A stretch of DNA of 64,000 bases. Origin: Microbacterium sp. LWH7-1.2 (lineage in GTDB: Bacteria; Actinomycetota; Actinomycetes; Actinomycetales; Microbacteriaceae). The DNA lies in contig NZ_CP151637.1 of assembly GCF_038397755.1 (NCBI RefSeq), forward strand, positions 1,736,001 to 1,800,000. Direction: 5' to 3'. Shown here piece after piece: positions 8,746 through 16,040 of the stretch. Position numbers and translations under genes: made by a program. The notes below the pieces were generated by a model. The model was not told the DNA's origin. It did not search any database and was given only the letters and a program-made list of their open reading frames with translations. Numbering within the stretch: position 1 is the first letter of the stretch; each line of letters starts with the position of its first letter.

Positions 8746-9579
8746 ATGTCAGACACCACCGGCAATCCTCTCGACGACCCCACGGCCGACCCCTTCGCGG
8801 TGGCCGCCGCCGCCGCGGAGGACATCGCCCGCATCACCGGCGTCGAGCGTCACGACATCGCGCTCACGCTCGGCAGCGGCTGGGGCAAGGCCGCGGAGCT
8901 CCTGGGTGAGACCACCTCGACGTTCCCCGCCACCCAGGTGACCGGCTTCAGCGCCCCGGCCCTCACCGGCCACGTGGGCACCCTGCGCAGCGTCGTCACC
9001 CCCAAGGGCCGCCGCGTGCTGGTGATCGGCGCCCGCACCCACTACTACGAGGGCTACGGCGTCCGCCGCGTGGTGCACAGCGTGCGCACCGCGGCGGCCG
9101 CGGGCGTGCGCACGATGGTGCTCACGAACGGCGCCGGCGGCATCAAGCACACGTGGACCCCCGGTCGCCCGGTGCTCATCAGCGACCACATCAACATGAC
9201 CGGCGACACCCCCCTCGAGGGCGCGACGTTCATCGACCTCACCGACCTCTACTCGCTGCGGCTCCGCGACCTCGCGCGCTCCATCGACCCGAGCCTCGAC
9301 GAGGGCGTGTACACCCAGTTCCGCGGGCCGCAGTACGAGACTCCGGCCGAGGTCCAGATGGTCAAGTCGTTCGGCGGGCACATCGTCGGCATGTCGACCG
9401 CGCTCGAGGCGATCGCCGCGCGCCAGGCGGGCATGGAGATCCTCGGTCTGTCGCTCATCACCAACATGGCCGCGGGCATCCAGAAGACGCCGCTCAGCCA
9501 TCAGGAGGTGCTCGACGCCGGCCGCGAGGCCGAGCCGGTCATCTCATCGCTGCTGGCCCGCGTGATCGGGGCGCTGTGA
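8746..9579 (+). CDS. deoD: Purine-nucleoside phosphorylase
   Basis: 277-residue phosphorylase of the trimeric (class I) type, converting purine nucleosides and phosphate to base and ribose-1-phosphate. Motifs include the phosphate loop LTLGSGWGKAAELLG (about 41-55), GRTHYYEGYG-like ARTHYYEGYG (about 97-106), TNGAGGI (about 126-132), the hydrophobic GPQYETPAEV (about 191-200), GMSTALEAIAAR and SLITNMAAGI (about 238-247). The stop overlaps the start of the phosphosugar mutase gene, so ribose-1-phosphate made here could be passed to that enzyme. The same deoD-pmmB pair exists in M. tuberculosis. Confidence 0.92.
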   Translation: MSDTTGNPLDDPTADPFAVAAAAAEDIARITGVERHDIALTLGSGWGKAAELLGETTSTFPATQVTGFSAPALTGHVGTLRSVVTPKGRRVLVIGARTHYYEGYGVRRVVHSVRTAAAAGVRTMVLTNGAGGIKHTWTPGRPVLISDHINMTGDTPLEGATFIDLTDLYSLRLRDLARSIDPSLDEGVYTQFRGPQYETPAEVQMVKSFGGHIVGMSTALEAIAARQAGMEILGLSLITNMAAGIQKTPLSHQEVLDAGREAEPVISSLLARVIGAL

Positions 9580-11714
9580 ACGTCGGGGACGTGCAGGAAC
9601 CCGCCCCCGACGAGGCTCCTGCGGGAACGGATGCTGCCGCCGACGTCCTCGCGCACGCGCACGCGTGGCTCGCACAGGACCCCGATGGGGAGACCCGCGC
9701 GGAACTGCGCGCGCTGATCGAGGCCGCCGAGTCGGGCAACCCGGCCGCGCTCGAAGATCTCACCGACCGGTTCTCCGCGCGCCTCGCGTTCGGGACCGCC
9801 GGACTGCGCGGCGCCCTGGGCGCCGGCAGCAACCGCATGAACCGCGTGCTCGTCGCACAGGCCGCCGCGGGGCTCGCCGCGTACGTGCGCGAGCAGGCAG
9901 GGCTCCCGCCGGTGGGTGTCGAGGCCTCGTCGAGCACACCTGACGGCGATACGGATGCCGCAGCCGCCGCCCACGACGGCGCGGCGGACGACCTCGTGGT
10001 CGCACCCGCGGGGTCGGGCGACGAGACGCCGAGCGATGTCGTCCCCGTGGAGTCGGTCGACGGGCCCGCGGAAGCGGACGCCGAGGCACCGGAGCACGCC
10101 GATGCTGATGCCGCCGCCGATGCAGGAGCGCCAGATCGCGGCGATGACGCCGGCGCCGGCGATGGGTCTGCCGCCGCGCAGGACGATGCGGGCGCAGCAT
10201 CCGTTCCCGAAGGACTCGCAGAGCCGTCGGCGCCCGAGCTCACCGAGACCCCGTCGGCCGACGCGCTCGAGGCCGAGGGGCCGGAGGTGCCCGGGATCCT
10301 CGACGACGCTCCGATCGTCGTGATCGGGTATGACGGGCGTCGCAACTCCGACGTGTTCGCGCGCGACTCCGCCGAGATCTTCGCGGGCGCGGGGCTGCGC
10401 GCGATCCTGATGCCGCGTCTGCTCCCGACGCCGGTGCTGGCGTTCGCGGTGCGGCACTTCGGCGCCGCCGCCGGCGTCATGGTCACGGCGAGCCACAACC
10501 CGCCCGACGACAACGGCTACAAGGTGTACCTCGGCGGGGCCGACGACGGCTCGCAGATCGTGTCGCCGGCCGACGCCGAGATCGCCGCGCACATCGAGCG
10601 CGTGGCGGAGGCCGGCGACATCAGCACGGTTCCGCGCTCGCTCGGGTTCGAGCTCGCCACCGAGAGCGTCATCGACGAGTACATCGCCGCGACCGCCGCG
10701 GTCGCGCCCGCACCAGCCGGGGCCGAGGGCCTCACGTGGGTGTACACGGCGATGCACGGGGTCGGCTGGGAGACGCTGTCGCGCATCCTCGAGACCGCGG
10801 GCTACCCCGCGCCGGTACCGGTGTCGGCACAGCTCGAGCCCGACGGCGCGTTCCCGACCGTGGCGTTCCCGAACCCGGAGGAGCCGGGGGCGATGGACCT
10901 CGCGTTCGACGCCGCGCGCGAGGCAGGGGCCGAGCTCGTCATCGCCAACGATCCCGACGCGGACCGCCTCGCGGTCGCCATCCCCGACGACTCCGCCGAC
11001 GGCGGCTGGCGCCGCCTCACGGGCAACGAGATCGGCCTGCTGCTCGGCTGGCGCGCCGGGCGGCTCGCGACCGCCGACGGACCCGCCGAGGGAGCCTCGC
11101 TCGCGTGCTCGCTGGTGTCATCGCCTGGCCTCGCGGCGGTCGCGGAGCACTACGGCCTCGACTTCCATGCGACGCTCACGGGCTTCAAGTGGATCTCGCG
11201 TGCGCCGGGCATCGTGTACGGCTTCGAGGAGGCCCTCGGCTACCTCGTGAACCCCGGGACGGTCCGCGACAAGGACGGCATCTCAGCCGCCGTCGCGATC
11301 CTCGGCATGGTGGCCGAGGCGCGCGGCAGGGGCGCGACCCTCGGCGACCTGCTGACCGAGTTCGACGAGCAGTTCGGCGCGTTCGCGAGCGACCAGGTGT
11401 CGATCCGCGTCGAGGACGTGTCGCAGATCGCCCGCATCATGGCGGCGCTGCGCGAGCGGCATCCGTCATCCGTCGGCGAGGTCGCCGTCGAGCGCGTCGA
11501 CGATCTTCTCGACGGCGTCGACGACCTGCCGCCCGGCGATGTGCTCCGCCTGTGGCTCGCCGACGGCTCGCGCGTCGTCGTGCGGCCGAGCGGCACCGAG
11601 CCCAAGCTCAAGCTGTACCTCGACGTGCGGGGCGAGTCCCGCGACGACGCCGCCGCGCGCATCGCGGCCCTCGCCGACGGCGCCCGCGCGCTGCTCGCCG
11701 AGTACGGCGGCTGA
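9576..11714 (+). CDS. pmmB: Phospho-sugar mutase (phosphomannomutase/phosphoglucomutase family) with long insert
   Basis: 712-residue alpha-D-phosphohexomutase, moving phosphate between the 1- and 6- (or 5-) positions of a sugar. The N-terminal sugar-binding part has ARLAFGTAGLRGALGAGSNR (about 68-87). The catalytic serine loop is VTASHNPPDDNGYKVY (about 305-320), the metal loop ANDPDADRLAVA (about 457-468), the sugar loop GFEEALGY (about 548) and the phosphate loop RPSGTEPKLKLYLD near 670. Between residues about 110 and 246 lies an Ala/Asp/Glu-rich low-complexity stretch that normal family members lack; the fold resumes at VIGYDGRRNSDVFARD. The start is a GTG overlapping the deoD stop. Confidence 0.88.
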   Translation: MNVGDVQEPAPDEAPAGTDAAADVLAHAHAWLAQDPDGETRAELRALIEAAESGNPAALEDLTDRFSARLAFGTAGLRGALGAGSNRMNRVLVAQAAAGLAAYVREQAGLPPVGVEASSSTPDGDTDAAAAAHDGAADDLVVAPAGSGDETPSDVVPVESVDGPAEADAEAPEHADADAAADAGAPDRGDDAGAGDGSAAAQDDAGAASVPEGLAEPSAPELTETPSADALEAEGPEVPGILDDAPIVVIGYDGRRNSDVFARDSAEIFAGAGLRAILMPRLLPTPVLAFAVRHFGAAAGVMVTASHNPPDDNGYKVYLGGADDGSQIVSPADAEIAAHIERVAEAGDISTVPRSLGFELATESVIDEYIAATAAVAPAPAGAEGLTWVYTAMHGVGWETLSRILETAGYPAPVPVSAQLEPDGAFPTVAFPNPEEPGAMDLAFDAAREAGAELVIANDPDADRLAVAIPDDSADGGWRRLTGNEIGLLLGWRAGRLATADGPAEGASLACSLVSSPGLAAVAEHYGLDFHATLTGFKWISRAPGIVYGFEEALGYLVNPGTVRDKDGISAAVAILGMVAEARGRGATLGDLLTEFDEQFGAFASDQVSIRVEDVSQIARIMAALRERHPSSVGEVAVERVDDLLDGVDDLPPGDVLRLWLADGSRVVVRPSGTEPKLKLYLDVRGESRDDAAARIAALADGARALLAEYGG

Positions 11715-11748
11715 CGCTCGTCGCTCCGCTGGATTCGGGTTCCGCGTG

Positions 11749-11879
11749 GTTCGGGGCGCGCGGCGTGCGTTCGGGGCGCGCGGCGTGCGTTCGCGGCGCA
11801 CGGCGTGCGTTCGGGGCGCACGGCGTGCGTTCGGGGCCCGCGGCGTGCGCCCCGACTGTGCACCGCGCGCCCCAGAACG
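11749..11879. repeat. Family-1 repeat: five tandem 20-bp units plus inverted partner
   Basis: Five head-to-tail copies of a 20-mer, best form GTTCGGGGCGCACGGCGTGC, start at 11749, 11769, 11789, 11809 and 11829. They differ by only a few bases. They are followed by an inverted half, CGCGCGCCCCAGAAC, near 11864-11878. The GTTCGGGGCGC core is the same as in the elements at 12654, 14226, 15367 and 15499. It lies between pmmB and the GNAT gene and no gene is seen in it. Confidence 0.85.
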
Positions 11880-11910
11880 AGGGTCACGTCGGCGGCGATG
11901 ACGTGAAGGA

Positions 11911-11938
11911 GACGGATGCTGCGGCTGCGGCATCCGTC
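11911..11938. terminator. Hairpin made of an ACGGATGC inverted pair
   Basis: GACGGATGC (11911-11919) and GCATCCGTC (11930-11938) are inverted, with a GC-rich centre, downstream of pmmB and its repeat array. Confidence 0.5.
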
Positions 11939-11991
11939 ACCCCCGAGCGGAGCACGACGCAGCACCGCGGGCGGCGGCGGGCATGCAGCTC

Positions 11992-11997
11992 TACGCT
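11992..11997 (+). promoter_or_regulatory. Likely leaderless -10 element for the GNAT gene
   Basis: TACGCT ends 6 bp before the ATG at 12004. Confidence 0.5.
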
Positions 11998-12003
11998 CGA
12001 AGC

Positions 12004-12588
12004 ATGCTCCTCACCTCGCCCGTCACCCTCGAGAATGCACACGTCCGCCTCGAACCCCTTTCCCCCGCGCACGAGGCCGACCTGGCCGCCGCGGCGGTGG
12101 GCCTGGAACACACGTGGTACACGTCGGTGCCGCGCGCGGAGAGCATCGCGGCCGACATCGCACGACGCCTGACGTGGCGCGACGAAGGTCACATGAACCC
12201 CTGGGCGGTGCGCCGGCTCGACACGGGGAAGGTCGTCGGCGAGACCACGTTCTGCAACATCGACCAGGCCAACCGGCACGTCGAGATCGGGCACACCTGG
12301 ATCGGGATCGAGGCGCAGCGCACCTTCGTGAACACGGCGTCGAAGCTGCTGCTGCTCGCCCACGCGTTCGAGCAGTGCGACGCCATCGCGGTCGAGTTCC
12401 GCACGCACTGGCACAACCGCCAGTCCCGTGCCGCGATCGCGCGCCTCGGCGCCAAGCAGGACGGCGTGCTGCGCAACCACCGCCTCGGCCCCGACGGCAC
12501 CCTCCGCGACACCGTGGTCTTCTCGATCCTCCCCACCGAGTGGCCGGCCGTGCGCCTCGACCTCACGGAGCGCCTCACCCGCGGCTGA
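12004..12588 (+). CDS. GNAT acetyltransferase, RimJ/RimL-like
   Basis: 194-residue acetyl-CoA-dependent N-acetyltransferase. The pattern is that of the RimJ/RimL branch: an N-terminal strand LTSPVTLENAHVRLEPLSPAH, then VVGETTFCNIDQANRHVEIGHTWIG (about 75-100), and the C-terminal WHNRQSRAAIARLGAKQDGVLR (about 136-157), where a returning N-R-x-S-x-x-A-I motif binds the acceptor or CoA side. The start is the ATG after the TACGCT box. The substrate is unknown. It is a single gene between two family-1 repeat clusters. Confidence 0.82.
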   Translation: MLLTSPVTLENAHVRLEPLSPAHEADLAAAAVGLEHTWYTSVPRAESIAADIARRLTWRDEGHMNPWAVRRLDTGKVVGETTFCNIDQANRHVEIGHTWIGIEAQRTFVNTASKLLLLAHAFEQCDAIAVEFRTHWHNRQSRAAIARLGAKQDGVLRNHRLGPDGTLRDTVVFSILPTEWPAVRLDLTERLTRG

Positions 12589-12782
12589 CCCTGGGGCGCA
12601 GCATCCGTCCCGCTCATCGTCTGGTCCTGGCCCGGCTTCAGGCCACCCTCCGAGTTTGGGGCGCGTCGCGATGGTTTGGGGCGCACGTCGCGCGCCCCAA
12701 ACGTCTGTCGTGCCCCACACGCAGGATCGGGTCTTCCCGGGTCAGTGCGGCTCGGCGTCGTGGCGCCTGACCTCTTCAGGCT
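12589..12782. other. Intergenic stretch between GNAT gene and IS element
   Basis: No gene is seen between 12589 and the transposase start. It holds GCATCCGT at about 12600, the family-1 palindrome (12654-12720), the left target duplication of the insertion sequence (12775-12782) and then the IS left end. Confidence 0.7.
12654..12720. repeat. Family-1 palindromic repeat
   Basis: Two 20-bp units, GTTTGGGGCGCGTCGCGATG (12654-12673) and GTTTGGGGCGCACGTCGCGC (12674-12693), are followed by the inverted GCCCCAAAC. The second unit and its partner make a hairpin with 11-bp arms at 12674-12702. The 20-bp period matches the array at 11749. Confidence 0.8.
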
Positions 12783-14227
12783 GGGTGAGTCCCATAGCGT
12801 GGTGTCACTTCCCGCGGGGCCCTCGTTGTCGTAGACGATGAAGGGCCATCGTGGGATGACCAGTTGTTTCCGGCAAGAAGCAAAGCAGAGATCCCACGAT
12901 GACCCACCACCAGTCTGCCCTGACGACCCTGATCGGCGAAGTCCTCGCCGATCCCGACCTGGCCCACTCCGACGTCTTCCGGCGGATGCTGCAGGCCGGC
13001 CTGCAGGATCTGATCAACGCGGAAGCGACCATGAAGATCGGTGCCGCCCCACACGAACGCACCCCGGAGCGCACCACCCGCCGCAACGGCACGCGTCCGA
13101 AGACCCTCGCGACCCCGGCCGGCGAGGTCGACCTGCAGATCCCGAAGCTGCGGGAGGGGTCGTTCTTCCCGTCGCTGCTCAGCCCCCGCCGCCGGGTGGA
13201 CAAGGCGCTCTACGCGGTGATCTGTCAGGCCTGGATCGACGGGGTGAGCACTCGGAAGGTCGACCAGCTGATCCGCGCGTTGGGCAACGACACCGGCATC
13301 TCGAGGTCGACGGTCTCTCGGATCTGCGCCGAGATCGACGAGGCGGTGCAGGAGTTCCTGCACCGTCGGATCGACCACACCTGGTTCCCGTATCTGTTCC
13401 TGGACGCCACCTACCTCGACGTCCGCCACCGCGGCCGCGTCGTCTCGCAAGCCCTCGTCGTCGCGACCGGCGTCTCCGGCGATGGGCGGCGGGAGATCCT
13501 GGGCATGAGCCTTGGGGACGCGGAGACCACCGACTTCTGGACCGAGTTCCTCCGCGGCCTCCGCGACCGCGGCCTGAAGGTCGCCACCGACGCCGACCCG
13601 GAAGGCGTCGCCCTGGTCACGTCCGACGCGCACGCTGGCCTGAAGGCCGCGGTCAAAGCGATCCTGCCCGGAGCCGGGTGGCAGCGCTGCCGGGTCCACT
13701 TCGCCCGCAACGTCACCCAACGCCTGGGCTCGGCCCGCTCCAAGCCGGTCAACGCGCTGATCACCACGATCTTCGCGCAGACCACCCCGGAGGCCGTGCT
13801 CGCCCAGTACCAGCAAGTCACCGACAGCCTGCGCTCCTCATTCCCCGAGATCGCCGCCATGCTCGAAGCCGCCGAACCCGACCTCACCGGGTTCGCGGCG
13901 ATGCCCCGCGAGCACTGGCAGAAGATCTGGTCGAACAACCCCATCGAACGCCTCAACCGCGAGATCAAACGCCGCGCCGACGTCGTGCAGATCTTCCCCG
14001 ACCGCGACTCCGTGACCCGGCTCATCGGCGCCGTCCTGCAGGAACAGCACGAGGAATGGCAATACGGCGAACGCCGCTACTTCTCCGACATCTCCATGCG
14101 CAAACTCGTCCACACCCTCCACGCGCACACCGAACCCGCCCGCCCCGAGCTCTACCTCACCGCCTGACCCCCACCCATCAAGGAGCAAACGGAGTGACAC
14201 CACTCAACGGGACTTGACCTTCAGGCT
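12775..14227. mobile_element. Complete IS256-family insertion sequence with 8-bp target duplication
   Basis: The element itself is 12783-14219 (1,437 bp). Imperfect terminal inverted repeats are GGGTGAGTCCC...GTGGTGTCACT at the left and, read inward from the right end, GGTCAAGTCCC...GTGGTGTCACT. It is flanked by the direct repeat TTCAGGCT at 12775-12782 and 14220-14227, the expected 8-bp target duplication. It contains one transposase gene. The intact ends and perfect duplication suggest a fairly recent insertion. It landed at the edge of a family-1 palindrome, whose sequence resumes immediately at 14226. Confidence 0.92.
12899..14167 (+). CDS. IS256-family (Mutator-like) DDE transposase
   Basis: 422-residue transposase that cuts and joins its element through a DDE active site. 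The N-terminus is MTHHQSALTTLIGEVLADPD. The acidic residues appear in the usual places: YLFLDATYLDVR (about 161-172), VTSDAHAGLKAA (about 238-249) and NPIERLNREIKRRADVVQIF (about 346-365). The DNA-binding segment carries RRNGTRPKTLATPAGEVDLQ. The length is typical and no frameshift is seen, so it should be functional. The start at 12899 lies 116 bp inside the left end. Confidence 0.95.
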   Translation: MTHHQSALTTLIGEVLADPDLAHSDVFRRMLQAGLQDLINAEATMKIGAAPHERTPERTTRRNGTRPKTLATPAGEVDLQIPKLREGSFFPSLLSPRRRVDKALYAVICQAWIDGVSTRKVDQLIRALGNDTGISRSTVSRICAEIDEAVQEFLHRRIDHTWFPYLFLDATYLDVRHRGRVVSQALVVATGVSGDGRREILGMSLGDAETTDFWTEFLRGLRDRGLKVATDADPEGVALVTSDAHAGLKAAVKAILPGAGWQRCRVHFARNVTQRLGSARSKPVNALITTIFAQTTPEAVLAQYQQVTDSLRSSFPEIAAMLEAAEPDLTGFAAMPREHWQKIWSNNPIERLNREIKRRADVVQIFPDRDSVTRLIGAVLQEQHEEWQYGERRYFSDISMRKLVHTLHAHTEPARPELYLTA

Positions 14228-14297
14228 TTGGGGCGCGTCGCGAACGTTCGGGGCGCACGTCGCACGCCCCGAACGTTCGCGGCGCGCCCCGAACCCG
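14226..14297. repeat. Family-1 palindromic repeat, left of endonuclease-like gene A
   Basis: Four 20-bp-phase units are arranged two forward and two inverted: CTTTGGGGCGC at 14226, GTTCGGGGCGCACGTCGCAC at 14246, GCCCCGAACGTTCGCGGCGC at 14266 and GCCCCGAACCC at 14286. The result is a palindrome of about 72 bp. ACGGATGC follows at 14314. Confidence 0.82.
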
Positions 14298-14417
14298 AAA
14301 AGTACGGGAGAACGGATGCTGCGACCACGGACGGACCTTCCTCCACAGGGTGGTCTTGTCCACAGACGCGGGGGTCCGGGGCCGCACGTGCGATCGATAC
14401 GTCGGAGACTCGCCGTC

Positions 14418-16040
14418 ATGGCGACCCTCACCCTTCTCAGACGCGACAGGCTTCTGGCAACGACGACATCCCGCCGATTGACCGCTTCGGTCGCCGGCGG
14501 CGAGCTCATGCGGCTCCGACTCGGTGTGTACGTGGACGCAGCGGCATGGAATGCCGCAAAGCCCGAAGATCGCGTGATCGCTCGCGCTCACGCCCTGGCG
14601 CTGACCTCGCCGACCGCTCCGGTGGTCTCCCACGAGACCGCCGCGGCCGCGCACGGGCTCCCGCTCTATCGTGCGGATCGACGGCGGGTCCACGTCATCG
14701 CGCCGCATTCGCGACCGGGTGCTGCCGGCGGCGTGATCCGCCACCGCGGCGAACTCCGAGAAGATGACGTGGTCGAGATCGACGGGCTCCGGATCACCTC
14801 GCTCGCACGCACGATCTCAGACGTCGCCCGAACTGCCTCGTTCGAGCAGGCGGTCACGGTCGCCGACGCCGCGCTCCGCCAGCGGTTCGTCGCTGGCCCG
14901 GATGAGTACGACTTCGACGGGGCGGAGCGGTTCCGGCGCGAAGTGCTCGTGATCGCGAGCCGATCGGCTCACGGCGTCACGCGCGCTCGTCGCGTCCTCG
15001 ACTTCGCCGACGGGCGCGCACAGCTGCCGGGCGAGAGCATCAGCCGAATCCGGCTCCGCGAGATCGGATTCCGTGTCATCGGGCTGCAGGTCGCGGTGCC
15101 CGGGCGAGGCATCCATCCGTACTATGTCGATTTCGGCCTGGACGAGGCCAACGCCTTCGGCGAGTTCGACGGAGCGATCAAGTACGTCGACCGGAAGATC
15201 CTCGACGGCCGCACGTCGTCGCAGATCTTCGACGAGGAGAAGCAACGGGAGGACTGGATCCGCGGGACCACCCAGCGCAGCCTTGCCCGATGGGGTTGGC
15301 CCCACCTCGCGACGGCCGTCGACTTGCGAACGCGGCTCGAGGCCTTCAGCATCCGTCCCGGGTCCCGGTTGGGGCGCACCGCATGCGATCGGGGCGCACG
15401 GCGCACGCCCCGGACGTTCGCCGTGCGCCCCGAACCCACGCGACAGCTCGCGGCGCCCCATGACACGACACCGGCGGGCAGCATCCGTCCCGGGTCCCGG
15501 TTGGGGCGCACCGCGTGCGATCGGGGCGCACGGCGCACGCCCCGAACGTTCGCCGCGCGCCCCGAACACCGGAGGAACGCAAAGAACCAGACGGATGCTG
15601 CGGCTCAGCCGTCGATGACGGCGACGAGCTCGTCGAGGAAGGCGTTGAAGTCGGTGCCGCGGCGCACGATGCGCTGGACGCTGTCGCGCTCGCTGAACAC
15701 CTCGACGAACTGCTCGAACACCGTCTGGAACGCCTCGCGGTCGGTCTCGGAGAACGCCACCAGCGCCACGACCTGCACGCGGCCGTCGCCCCACGGGATC
15801 GAGGGGTCGGCGATGCCGATGGCGATGGCCGTGCGGGACGCCGTCATCTCGAGGGCGTGCGGCACGGCCAGGGCATCAGTGAACGCGGTCGACGACAGGC
15901 GCTCGCGCTCGATGGTGCGCTCGACGTACTCGGCGTCGATGACGCCGCAGGCCTGGAGCAGCGCGCCGAGCCCGCGGATCACTCCCTCCTCCCCCGCCGC
16001 CTCGTCGAACCCGCGAACGAACGCCGAGGGCTCGAAATAG
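14418..16040 (+). CDS. AbiEi-like winged helix plus DUF559/Vsr-like endonuclease domain (gene A), stop displaced
   Basis: The supported protein is about residues 1-310 (14418-15347). An N-terminal winged-helix part (RRLTASVAGGELMRLRLGVY, about 18-37) resembles type IV antitoxin AbiEi proteins. The C-terminal PD-(D/E)XK-like core has Glu 206 (GESISRIRLREIGF), Asp 238 (YYVDF), Glu 249-x-Asp 251 (EFDG) and Lys 255. The family normally ends soon after WGWPHLATAVDLRTRLEAF, but here the frame enters two copies of the family-1 repeat and stays open to 16040. It therefore overlaps the opposing PTS regulator gene by 436 bp. The extra tail is probably read-through and the original stop seems lost. The ATG at 14418 was chosen as the first Met before the domain. 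The role is unknown: antitoxin-like regulator or nuclease. Confidence 0.55.
   Translation: MATLTLLRRDRLLATTTSRRLTASVAGGELMRLRLGVYVDAAAWNAAKPEDRVIARAHALALTSPTAPVVSHETAAAAHGLPLYRADRRRVHVIAPHSRPGAAGGVIRHRGELREDDVVEIDGLRITSLARTISDVARTASFEQAVTVADAALRQRFVAGPDEYDFDGAERFRREVLVIASRSAHGVTRARRVLDFADGRAQLPGESISRIRLREIGFRVIGLQVAVPGRGIHPYYVDFGLDEANAFGEFDGAIKYVDRKILDGRTSSQIFDEEKQREDWIRGTTQRSLARWGWPHLATAVDLRTRLEAFSIRPGSRLGRTACDRGARRTPRTFAVRPEPTRQLAAPHDTTPAGSIRPGSRLGRTACDRGARRTPRTFAARPEHRRNAKNQTDAAAQPSMTATSSSRKALKSVPRRTMRWTLSRSLNTSTNCSNTVWNASRSVSENATSATTCTRPSPHGIEGSAMPMAMAVRDAVISRACGTARASVNAVDDRRSRSMVRSTYSASMTPQAWSSAPSPRITPSSPAASSNPRTNAEGSK
15367..15570. repeat. Family-1 palindromic repeat, tandemly duplicated, right of gene A
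   Basis: Two copies, at 15367-15438 and 15499-15570, with a period of 132 bp. Each has two forward units (GGTTGGGGCGCACCGCATGC, GATCGGGGCGCACGGCGCAC) and two inverted ones (GCCCCGAACGTTCGCCGCGC type). Each copy is preceded by AGCATCCGTCCCGGGTCC, so the GCATCCGT octamer belongs to the repeated unit. Confidence 0.85.

Noticed and set aside
11749..11848. Possible CRISPR array or coding repeat
   Set aside because: The 20-bp units are directly adjacent with no spacers, there are no cas genes, and no reading frame with domain or start fits.
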